Below are positions 50,955 to 61,736 of a DNA stretch of 64,000 bases, piece after piece; position 1 is the stretch's first letter; each line of letters begins with the position of its first letter. Origin of the DNA: Acridotheres tristis (taxonomy: Eukaryota; Chordata; Aves; Passeriformes; Sturnidae). The notes under the pieces are model-generated. The model saw only the letters and a list, made by a program, of their open reading frames with translations, did no database searches and was not told the origin of the DNA. The stretch covers positions 5,892,841-5,956,840 of the forward strand of contig CM072894.1 of NCBI GenBank assembly GCA_037013685.1, given 5' to 3'. The position numbers were made by a program, and so were the translations under genes.

Positions 50955-51480
50955 TGTGAGTAGAAGTCAGGAATTTTATTTTGGAGAGATCAGAGTGCAG
51001 GGATTGAATTAAAGTCTGAATGGATAAGTGATAGATGGAGGGATAAGTAAGTAAGTAAAAGGTAATTTTAAGTGCTTTTAGTGAGTAAAAGGTTAGAGCA
51101 GAGAAGTAGTACTTTTGGTGAAGGTTGAAAATCTAGTGTTTCCTTAGGTAAACTAGTAGAATAATAGAGTTAGAGTTAAAATTTGCTTATTTTTCAGTGG
51201 ACAAGATAGGCTGGACGTAGTTTTCGTGGAGTGCTAAGAAACCAGATTTATAGGTTAAGAAGAGTGGTCGAGTTTGTGTTCAGTAGTTGGAAGTTTCTTA
51301 AAAGAAATGTAGGAGCTGGGGTCTTGCTGCCTTTTTTGCATTTTGCCACTGCATTTTGCCACGGCAGTTTTGCCATTGCTTTATGCCATTGCTTTGGCCA
51401 TTGCTTTGCTTTGTTTTTTGCTTTTGAGCCTGATGTGCTTCTGCAATAAATAACTTTATAGCAACTATTAACTTGCTTGG
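50955..51480 (+). mobile_element. Probable LTR with extreme G-over-C skew
   Basis: A TG-led segment (TGTGAGTAGAAGTCAGG) runs to a poly-A signal AATAAA at 51445-51450 in the context CTGCAATAAATAACTTTATA, typical of the 3' part of an avian LTR. By hand count 51001-51120 holds 36 G and only 4 C. Near the 3' side is a degenerate tandem array of TTTTGCCATTGC-like units. No retroviral coding region or second LTR is present. The right edge is uncertain, and family is not assigned. Confidence 0.55.
51339..51413 (+). repeat. Degenerate 13-bp tandem repeat inside the probable LTR
   Basis: Five to six units follow each other: CATTTTGCCACTG, CATTTTGCCACGG, CAGTTTTGCCATTG, CTTTATGCCATTG, CTTTGGCCATTG. 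The GCCATTG core is kept. Tandem arrays in U3 regions often hold transcription factor sites. GCCAT is also the core of YY1 sites, but that is only an inference. Confidence 0.8.
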
Positions 51481-53380
51481 CTTTTTAAAGAAGAGCATAA
51501 CCGGCAGTGATGGGCGCCCAAGAGGCATCGGGAGGTTTGCCCAAACCTCACACCGTGGCACCCTGGCTGTCTGTCACACTGAAGTGATTAGACAAAGCCT
51601 CGCTTCCCCTGGCACTGCTGATGCTCTGCCAGCCTGCTCCAGCTCCCCACTGAGGGTTTGCAGCCAAAGCTGGGATTGCAGGGAGCTCTGTCATCCCTGA
51701 CAGCATCCGTCAGGCGCTGCCTGCCCGCTCAGAGCAGCTCTGACCCAGCCCCAGCCTCAGCTGCCTGCACAGGGGATACAGCAGGATCAAAGGATTGCCC
51801 TCTAAAAACTGTTGGGTTTTGGTTGTTTTTTTTCCTCTCTGCCTTTGCTATTCAGTATTCCTGAAATTTTCAAAAGCACTAACGTCAATCTGTTCCAACG
51901 CAATAAAGTGCTCCCAGTCCCCAAGTCAGTTTAAGACTTAGTATTAAATAAAGGTCCAACAGTACCCCATCCAGTGGGGAGGTTAGGTTATGTTTATTAG
52001 ATAAACAGCTCATTTCACACAAGAACAATTCTCACTGCTATCAGTGTGAAGCATATTGTGGGCAAAGGGCAACGTTTAACTTTTTTTTTTTGTAACTTTT
52101 CACAGTCAGTATCATGCCTCTGAACTCTTGGGCACTTCATCAAACAGAAACTTCAGCTTAAGCAGCGTCCTTAGGAGACACTGAAGTTTTAGAATGGGAA
52201 AGAGCAATGCCGTCTGATGTAATCTTTGAGATGCTTTGAAACCATAAGTACCAAAAGAGTATTTTTTCCTCCTTTTATCATTCCCCATCACAGCTACTGC
52301 TGTTGCCATGAAAAAAGCCTTTTCTTTTTTTTTTTTTTTATCCTCTTTTTTCTTTGGTAGCAGAACACTCTTTATGAGTCAGCACAAGTTTATTGCTTTT
52401 ATGACTCAAGAATTTTTCAGACAAGCCCTTAAATTAGGTTGGGTCTTCACTCATGTCAGTCAGGGAGAATTCATTAATTTCATTGTCTGCAGGCTGGTGA
52501 AGAACAAGTCTTCATTTCCAACTATTTTTTTTCCCCATCAACATTTTGGTAAAGCCCATTTGAAAAGTTGCACTTAACTTCCAAAGAAGTGGCAGTCAGT
52601 CCCATTAACATCACTGGTTTTATTTGTACTTCTGCATCTTTCTCCATGTCTTTGAGAACTGATAGAGAATTCAATGCTGAAAAAAAATGTTTGCTCTCTT
52701 ACCATAAATGTGATAATGTCTCCTACCCAATAGGTAGAATTTTAAAGCTGAGATAAACAGATATAACACCCCACAGGACACATGATCTTGAAGTACATAG
52801 CAGTAACACATACCAATATAAGTAGAAAAGAAAGCAAAAAGCTTCAGTAGAGGCATGTCCTGCTGTTGTCCACTACACCTGAAAGGTGTGAGTTACATCT
52901 CAATAATACAGCAAAACCATTTTCCCCATGAAGTTCAATGTACTAGTGAGGGAACACATGTGGGACCTCCAGAAATACATACAATTTAGTTAAATGCACA
53001 GGGACAACACAAACCAATGTAAGCTCTTTGTTATTCATAGCCCAATAAAACCACCCAAAACAGTCAAGAGTACAAAGCAGAGACAAGAGGCACAGCTGTT
53101 CACAAGATACTCTTTGCTTTCCTAATATCATTTAATACAAAATAACGCTGAAATATATATTTTTTAAAAATCCCCAACTCTCTGTATTCCTTCTAGCTAA
53201 TTTGACATTAAAAAAACCTGCAAAAAAACAACATAATTTGGGTTTGAGCAGTGCAAAAGGGAAGAGTGGGTGATAAGAACATTTACTGGAGAAGGTTACT
53301 GAATGATTAATGATTAAACTTCAAAGAGCAAATAGAGAAGGGTCTTGCCCTGTGTCCTTCAGGATGGTTAACCTTTTAAC
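51481..53380. other. Noncoding DNA with a GC-rich patch
   Basis: 51500-51780 is GC-richer, with several CpGs and open frames overlapping on the plus strand, but nothing I recognise. The rest is AT-rich, with T runs at 52081-52091 and 52326-52339. No gene is seen. Confidence 0.55.
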
Positions 53381-54200
53381 CTTGCACTTTTATTTTAGCT
53401 ACAGAGTCTTTTTTCCTTCCGCTAGAGTTTTTTTCTTTTTTGGTTTTTTCCTCAGAGTGAGGTGAGAGGCTTTAGTTTTTGATTCAAACTTGAGCTGTAT
53501 AGAGATGCTTCATCTCTTCTTTTTCAGTATTTCCTGACACCTCCTTCCGGCCATAACACTAACTCGATACGTATTCTGTTGTTTTTTGAAGGTTTTCTTG
53601 TTTGCTTTCCCCTGTGTGCATGGCTTTTTTTGATATTTGTTGCAGTGCTCTTGCTTGGCACTTGAGTGGTAGAACATGGTCTCCTCCCAGTTGTCTTATT
53701 ACTTCCCTTCTCAAGTTAATTTTATACAAATATTTTTTTGATGCTTTCTAGCTTTAGAGTAGCTCTCCGTTTCAGAGAGTGGAGCTCCTTTTGTCTTGTG
53801 ACAGGTTAGTTTCTTTTAAAATCATTGGCAAGATCCTTGTCACACCCTTCAGTGTATTTCAGGGACCAAAAATCAGTGGTGAGAGAGAGCTAGGGATTAT
53901 AAGAGGTTAAATCACAACACAATGGGGGTAAAACAGTATTTAAAAATATTTATTAAAATTAAATTATATACCTTTAAAATCTAAAGTGAGAGTGTTATTT
54001 GCGAGAATCTATTGAGTTCAAAATACCGTGTTTTATTTTTAATTTTTTTAGTTATTAGTCTTTCTATGGTCTTGAGTTAGTATTATTTTTTGCTTTTTTC
54101 CTTTTGGTCCAGTTCCTGGATTATAATCTTTTTGTACCAGTGCCTTCTTATACTATTAATTCAAATAGAGTTGATAGTTTTTTTTAATCTCATAACATTG
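53381..54200. other. T-rich segment, possible decayed retroelement
   Basis: The plus strand is rich in T with many runs of 5-8. The part around 53890-54060 (TATAAGAGGTTAAATCACAA, GTGAGAGTGTTATTTGCGAG) looks like repeated retroelement sequence to me but I cannot place termini. No coding remnant is seen. Confidence 0.35.
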
Positions 54201-55172
54201 CTCTCTTATAAGCTTCCCATGAGGTATTTACCATTCCACTTACGACTGTTCTTTGAAAACTTGGCTTAATTTTGTTACAATTCCTTCCTTCCAACGTATC
54301 GAGAGGACAGCCATTTATTTAATAAATGCACCCATTCCCCAAGTCCTTATGGATTGATAAACAGCTTAAAGGAGCAATAGATGTCTGCTCTCATCTCCTT
54401 GAGTGATGCTGATATAATGCCTTTATTCTCAAATTGCTACGAGGATCTCCCATGTGGCCAAGGCAGCCAGCACAGGCAATGAGAGGGTTTACTGCTTTCA
54501 GCCTCACGATTATACAATTATCTCTGTCTGATATACTGTTACAGAGTCATCTGAACTGACAGCCATAAGTCTGTTCAATGCTCTATCAATTTGTGCAATA
54601 TTTCTTCCTGTAATCAAATGTCATATTTCTGATCCAGCCAACTTGGGCTTATTCTGAGACCACTGGCTCCAGCTTTTCCATGAGCCATGTGATCTCTGCA
54701 TCCAGAATGAGATTGCCGTTGCTCTGAGCTCCACAAAAAAAGAGCAAATGTATTTATTTGAAGGTATTGGCTACATTTTCCCCCTGAATTCCTTAAATAT
54801 GTGCCCAAGCACATCTGAAGCGACGCCTGTAATCTGTAGTTTGCTGCCTACACTGCTGACAGTGCAGAGATCACATAACAACGTGTGAGAGGTGTGCTGA
54901 TCACGGCAGACCTGGTTATCTTACATTTCCAGAGACGTGCAGCACACTCACAGGCAGGCACACCACTCAGCAGCTCATTAATCAGCAGCCTGCTGCTCTC
55001 CTGCCTTTGCCATTCCACACTGTCAGGAGCTGTGCCTACATGAGAGCTCTCAGTGAAGTTATTCCTAGGAATGACACAAATACCTGTCTGGCTCCTTTCC
55101 TGACTGTACAATGTGCTCATTGACAAGAGCCCACACAGAGCTCTCTGGATAAATTGATGTCATTGGCCTCAA
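54201..55172. other. Candidate conserved noncoding region
   Basis: This stretch is free of recognisable repeats and low-complexity sequence. It contains several scattered CpGs, which is more than its neighbours, and blocks such as TATACAATTATCTCTGTC and CTATCAATTTGTGCAATATT that resemble homeodomain-rich enhancers. The 92-codon minus-strand frame (54848-55126) is not recognised. Conservation is a guess from texture and needs alignment. Confidence 0.3.
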
Positions 55173-55193
55173 AACAACAACAACAACAACAAC
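55173..55193. repeat. (AAC)7 microsatellite
   Basis: Seven perfect AAC units followed by an A run. It is short and likely polymorphic. The glutamine and cysteine runs in frames crossing it are artefacts. Confidence 0.97.
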
Positions 55194-58100
55194 AAAAAGT
55201 TGTACATGGAAAAGAACATAAAGAGATCCCTCTCACCAGTTTGACTTGGAGTTCAGCACGATCACTCCAAAAGAAGGAAACAAAACACAGAGGGGCCTTT
55301 CCAATGTTTCCTAAGGCATGTGCTTTTCTTCTCTTTTTCCCAAACAAGAAGTATTAATACTTATATTTAGGGAAAAAAAATAAGCAGTCCAAGACCTAGG
55401 GTAAACTTACTTAAACAGAGTGACCAGAAAATTTGCTTCTAAATTGGTCAATAATGAATGTGCACCTATCATAACCTAGCTTGGAAAAATAGGAAAGTTA
55501 CCTGCTGGCTGTTTGGGGAGCACTGTTTGGGACTTGCTTCTGCAGACTGCAACTTGGGAAGAACAAAATGAGGAGTAGAAGGCTTTGCCAGGAATGTATG
55601 GGGGCAATAAAAATAGGACTACAAAGCAAACACTCATGCAAAAAGAGGAGAGGGTGAGTAAATGTGATTTGCTTGACACTTAGTTATGATATAAGGATTT
55701 AGCTTGTTGTGTTTATGGAAAACATTGCTCTCCATGAGGACTTTTGTTAATGAAGTGTAGGTACAATGCTGAACTGAATTCTGAACTGAAGAGACACCAG
55801 TAGTTAGCTCTAATTGAATGCAAGGAACAAGACCAGACAGACCATCCATGAGCACAGAATAGGGGTCTCTTATTAAAATTTATCTGCTAAATTTCTTTTG
55901 GACATCTTATATTTTGGCATTTCCAGACCCCAAAACATGTTTCCACAGAAAGAATCCAGAAAAGTCCTCGTTCTTACATTTTGAGAATGCTCATACTGTG
56001 GGGTTCTATATCAGGATACTACTAACCCAAGAGCTCGGGATAAACCCTGCACAGTGGTGAGAATGAAAAATCACAGAATGAAGAGTTTGTCAGCCACAAT
56101 GCAGGACCTTCCTGAGAATGTAGGTCTGCTCCCAAACAACAGCACAGGGGCAGAAACTTTACTTTTAGGTAAACAGCTATCCCACATGGAACAGCTGACC
56201 TGCTGTTAACTCTTCCACTCTCAACATTCTGATAAATTCTCAAGGAAAATTCCAACATGCCCAGTTCATTTGTGTGCATTAGACATTGTGCCATGGTCTG
56301 ATTTGCAGGAATTAGTCTCACTGTAGAAAGCCTCTGGTGTATCATCTATTTCAAGAGAGAGAAGATGTAGGATGTGGTGGGATGATGAAACAGTTGAGAA
56401 GATGTAGGAATTGCACTGTGAAAACTATTATTGATGAAGCAATGTGACAGGGAGCCATATCCAACCTGTTGGGTTTTTTTAAACAGCATCCATCTATTTT
56501 GCACACTTGATTATATATTTAAGTTAGGGGGGAAAAAAGTATCTTCTAATTAGAGATGGAAGAAAAGTGATGATTATCTTTCCTTACTAAATCCACCACT
56601 GGATATATGAAAATATTTCAGCAGGTGACAGCTCATTTGTTAAATGTGGCACAGACAGGATGGCATCCAAAGGCAATCAATTATTTCACTCTGAAAATTT
56701 TTAAATGTATTATTTTTAGGACATCTGTGCTCAGAAGTCTTAATTTAAGTCAAAAGTCTGCCATTTCAGATACTGCAAAGTAGTAAAAAAAAAAACCAAC
56801 AAAAAAACCCAGAACAAAACAAATAAAAACCTTTAGGATTCTTGTAGGCTATGTAAGCTTTTAGACTTTTGATGGAAAACACTGGATTAAGTCTCAGAAT
56901 AAATGGACAGAACTGTTAGCCCTTATTCTAATTCAGTCAATGGATTATGCTTTTTCTTTCACAATTACTATCTGATTATTCTTCTAAGACATTTTAATCT
57001 CTTTCTTTCACTTCTTAGTTTATGTCATTGGCAGCTTTATCATTCTCTGCCTGCTGTTGTAATAAGAATTCACACTATCTTTGGATGCTCAATGTTAAAT
57101 TAACAACATTTCCAATGTACTTCTGCAGGAAACACCAACAAAGTATCACAATCTGATTACCCAGCTAATTGTTTCCTTCTCATTTGTCCTTTTCACTAGT
57201 GACTGAAGCACTTTTTGGACTGTTTATCTTGTATTTCCTATAAATGAATGAGTAGCCTTAGTATTTTCTTTCCTCTTTGGTCAGTAACAATGAGACACAC
57301 AAAGCTCATCAGATAATCCTGTGTATCCACAAAATTTGCTCCAAAAATCCTGAGAGCCATTTCCAAGCTTGTGCATTGAAATTCTGTTCTCCTTGCAGGA
57401 AAACTTCTCCTCAACTCTAAATTCTTATAATCATTCCACAGTTACATATGGACATGCAGAGCACATGAAAAAGAGCAGCTGCTTTTTCTAAGATTGCACC
57501 TATAGCACTCTGAGATTTTTAGTGATAGCTAGATGCACTTTCCAGTCTGAAGTCCAGCCACCACAAATCTCAGTTATGGGGGAAGCGAGGGAAGGAGTTT
57601 AAGCAGCTCCTCACACTGGATATTATTATGTGGAGAGTGCAAATTCCATGTTAAGAGAAGGAGCCACAAGGAAGGAACAAGTGGTGATGCAGCTGAGGGC
57701 AGGAGAAATTCACCTACTTCCCAGCTCTGGAGGGAATATCACCTTCATCCTGTCTCATATGCTGTGCCAGATTAGCTAATTTAGTTTCCCACTGCCCTGC
57801 TTTTGGGAAATGGAAGAGGCCACACAAATTTAATATGGATTGCTGAAAGAGAACATTTATTTTTTGACAAGTTGCTCAAAAGATTGCCATTCTAAGTGTT
57901 CTAAGTGGAAATTTTAAACTAATAATTTAGACTGCCCTGAATATTATTGTCCAAAATGTGAATTTAAGGGTGTATTTGGAACACACCTCTACAAAGGACA
58001 TCAGTTTGTTCTGGCACTGATGAGAGGGAAACAAGAGCCTTGATTTCCCTTGGTGGCATCCCAAAGTGTGAATGTACTGCCCCTGAATGTCCTGGAAGGT

Positions 58101-59116
58101 CCCTTTGTAATCAAGCTCTGCAGCACCTTTGAGGTGATTATCATTGGTAAATATTGGCCAGGTAATATCTGGCAAGGCAATTGCCTGATTTTAACATGGT
58201 ACACCAAACTCAGCATAGACATGGACTACATATTTTCTTGAGACAGTGTTAAGCAAACAACGGACTACCAAATAGAAATATTTTTGTTTTGAAGAGTTTA
58301 AGCTCATTGCTGGGTAATGTGATGCAGCCATGTTGTGGCACACATACTTCAAAAAAACCTCAAATCCCTCAAAAAGGCAGAGATTGCAGAGCATCCCAAA
58401 TTATCATCCCATGACTCTTGGTGCAGTGTGTTATAACAGAATGTGCAGTTTAGGCAGCAGAATGCTATTTTCAGCAGGCTCGATCAAAAGTCATGAAGTT
58501 TCATTTCAACACGAAACATCATCTGTCATTTCAAGAAAGAGAATGAATGATAATCTTTGTTTAAAAACTGCCAAGGAATGATTCAACACTCATCAACTCC
58601 CTCCATTCTCATTAGCAAAATCTAAATAACCAATTTAGCAACCTTTCACTTTTCCTTTTTAGATGATGGTGTGTTACCAAACTCATTTCATAGAGAATAA
58701 TTGGTAATAATACTCCCCTTCTTTCTGTGAAATCCTGAGATGTTTCATGAAATAATTTCCATTTCATCTGGAACATTTTCTCTTCTGCAGTACCTGTGAA
58801 TCAACCCAATTGTCTGCCTTTTTGAGAAATCATTACTCTCTAGTGCAAACCATCTCTTAGATGCTTTCATTACTTCTGAAAGCCTTACCTCCTGATGGAT
58901 GGAGTGTAATTGAGCACAGATGCTATTTGCCATGAATAGGCAATCCAAACTTCCAAATAATTGCACAGTGTTGAGTTCCTCCAAGTGCACAAATAAGTCT
59001 CTCATTGTTTTTAATTTTTATCCACTGGACTTGAAAATTGCAGCTGATGCTTTAAGTTTTAGCTTTCATATTTGCCAGATTCTGTATTAGTATATAACTC
59101 TGAATTTCATATAAAG
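55194..59116. other. Noncoding DNA with one exon-like frame
   Basis: Mostly AT-rich, with an A/C low-complexity tract at 56784-56830. On the minus strand 58745-59005 an 86-codon ATG frame has balanced composition and contains CAGGAG then GTAAGG, a good splice donor, after 39 codons. A stop lies 15 bases before its ATG and no good acceptor precedes it. No family is identified and no gene is called. Confidence 0.5.
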
Positions 59117-59471
59117 TGTTAGCAAGTTCTCTTCACAGTTAGACAAAACAATCCTTTTGCAGCCCAAGAACCAAGGACACCAGTACAGCTTCAGGCCCAA
59201 AAAGTGCAAACAACAGCAAATTGAGGAGAACAAACTGGGAGGATGGGACTTCATAACCTGGAGCTGTAATTGGACAATTAACCCCAATATGTACATGGAC
59301 CAAAACTGATAAAAGTGTGAAAATATGTGATCCATTGTCCATCTTGGGTGTTGCCTTGGCCAGGCTCTTGTATTGCCCAAGGTGTGTCCTTTGAAGGCCT
59401 TTTAATAAATACCCACTTTATTCCTTTAACATTGTCTAGCCTCTGTTCTAAGTAGCCTTCTCGAGGAATCA
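59117..59471 (+). mobile_element. Solo LTR of a songbird endogenous retrovirus
   Basis: About 355 bases start with TG (TGTTAGCAAGTTCTC) and end in CA (GAGGAATCA). Internal blocks GCAGCCCAAGAACCAAGGAC, GGCCAGGCTCTTGTATTGCC and CCCACTTTATTCCTTTAACA are those of an LTR I recognise from songbird genomes. The promoter-side TGATAAAAGTG is near 59308, and the poly-A signal AATAAA is at 59404-59409 with a T-rich stretch after it. No internal retroviral genes and no second LTR lie in the window, so it is solo. The open frames across it are chance. Confidence 0.85.
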
Positions 59472-61080
59472 CATGAAAACATTACCTGAATTAGAAAAGC
59501 AGAGGAAGCTCTGAATGTCCTGGAACTGCAAAGACACAATGGTCTGGATCTTTCCTGCTTTAAAAAGCCTCCTGCACAATTCCTTGGGGTTTAGAATGGG
59601 CTTTCTGTGAGGTACAGAAACAAGATCCCCATTGTGTACACTTGGCATGAGTTGTCTAAACAGGAATTAATTAAAACTTTGACATTTTGGAGTAGTAGTT
59701 GGTATTTAAACAGAAATATTTCCAGAGATCATTGCACTTGATACTGAAGAATGCAATTACTGACATCAGAAATTTGTCATTTCCATTGTGGGGATTAGTG
59801 TTGTCACAGCAATGCACTGAGTATCACCAGTACTAAAGGGCAAAGGAAAAATCAAAACACATTAAAAAAACCCCGTAAATAACAAATACCTTCAAAAATA
59901 TTACTTCTTATGGACATTCAGTAACTTAAATATACTTATTCTAAGTTTATCTGAAACAACAAGAAATCAAATATGGAAGGAAGCAAGTCTGAGGGCAGGA
60001 TTCGTCTTGGCATTTCAGAATTCAGTTTTTTCTTCTCCTAGAGAACAGAAAGTGCTCTCTGATTCATTTGCATCCCACCAGAAATTTCCTGCATTTTTCA
60101 GTTGAGGTAGGAGCCTCAAAGAACTTACTGTTTAGGTTTCCAGCTCTGCTGTTTTGAGCATTCTTATGAGGAATTACTTGTGGAAAATACATCTTTCATT
60201 GAAGTCAATGGATTATATGCAGATATTATACAACAGTTCCACAGGTGAAGCATGCCTTGCAAGGCCATTGGTGGGATATAGATGTGATAACTAAAAAATT
60301 GCCTCAGAAATATTCGGTTTCTGACATCCACACATCTTGGCTTTTTGCTACAAATCTTTAAAATAAATAATGTTAAAGCACTAAATTCATTAATTAATTC
60401 CTTTCTGCTAGACACTGGAGTGAGAAATCAAATAGAAAACCAAGACCAGCTAATTGACTAACACTTGTTAAAATATTGTTGCTAATCTACTGGATTTTTT
60501 CTTTAACTTGAGTGTGTCAGAAGAATTTCAGATGGACTAGGAATACTCATCCCGGGGTTACAAATTTCATTGAACAGACCATTTGAATCTGCAATTAAAA
60601 AGCCTCTGCACAAACCCAAACAATACTGAGTGTTTCTTTTTCAAGTTTCAGGTTTCTCCCTCTGTGAGCTGGGATACAAATCCCGACACTGAGCTGCTCT
60701 TGCTGTCCCTTGCTCACAGAATCACAGTCAAGCCACACTGGCACCTGGTATGTGCCTCCCCTAGGAAAAATCACACAGGAAAAAAAAAAATTACATGGCA
60801 CGAGTAAATAATGCCTGTCTATTCAGAATAAGAGTTTTTAGATTTTTTTTTTTTGCCTTTGCTGTTTCTCTTTTGAAAAAGGAAAGAAGAAAAATGTAAC
60901 TGGCAAGGCTGTCTATAAATCACTTTAAAGAAGGATGGCAACATTTGGGATACATATGCTTTTCAGTTTTAATGTATTCTGCATATTTTACATACAGGCA
61001 AATAACTTTTTTTAACAATATTAGATGCAAAAGTAGACTTCTGTAAACTTCTGAAACTACAATTTTTATCACGTTTTAAA
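59472..61080. other. Noncoding DNA, no gene recognised
   Basis: AT-rich sequence with short frames, an A run at 60780-60790 and a T run at 60846-60855. No repeat family is recognised. Confidence 0.6.
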
Positions 61081-61560
61081 GAAGCCACGTGATGAGTGAA
61101 AGAAAATTAAAAAACAATGAAATAATGTTACTTTATCGGGTAAGAAATATAACTGTTTTATTAACTCTGCTTCTGTCTCCCCACAAACTCAACACCTGCT
61201 CTTAGATTCTACTTTAGATTATTTTTGCCGCCCTCCCCCTTATCCTTTTTCATGTGACAAACATTTGACAGTATGTGACCGTCCTCTAGCTATCAGTCAA
61301 AAGTCTTGTTCCTCGGGAGACTGACAGCACATCACGTCACTGGAAAGCAATCTGTCTGGTCAGTCAAGTATTTCCTCAGGGATTTTTGCAGGAAATCCTA
61401 TCAGAACCATGCATGCAAAACTGTCTGTTAATATAGGCAGTTATTCATGTTTGGAGAAAAAAAAAAACCGACAAAAGCTCAATTACTGAATGCTGCAGTA
61501 TTGTGCAATAACCTTTTAACAAGGCACATTTATCATCCAACAGTTTAATATTTAGATACG
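61081..61560. other. Candidate conserved noncoding region
   Basis: Non-repetitive sequence with several CpGs and palindromic sites: CCACGTGA (E-box), CATCACGTCACTGG (CRE-like), TTATCGGGTAAG and CATGCATGC. The density of such motifs in otherwise bland DNA suggests an enhancer-like element, but this is judged by eye only. Confidence 0.3.
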
Positions 61561-61621
61561 ATGGTGAGCACATTTCTGAATGGAGATTTATTTCACTCCA
61601 AGTTCATCTCCAAACATCATA

Positions 61622-61736
61622 CTTGGATTTCTACACTTTGATAAATCTGTTAGATCTGACTTTATCCCAAACTGAGTCTTGGATTTCCATACTTCGATAA
61701 ATCTGAATGTTAGGTCTGACTTTATCCCAACTGAGT
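61622..61736. repeat. Tandem duplication of about 57 bp
   Basis: Copy 1 at 61622-61677 and copy 2 at 61678-61736 share CTTGGATTTC, GATAAATCTG, TCTGACTTTATCCCAA and CTGAGT in the same order. They differ by a few substitutions and a three-base net length change. The divergence shows the duplication is not recent. Confidence 0.9.

Noticed and set aside
60713..60726. TCACAGAATCACAG, like the octamer repeats at the CR1 3' end
   Set aside because: Only 14 bases match and the flanking sequence does not continue as CR1.
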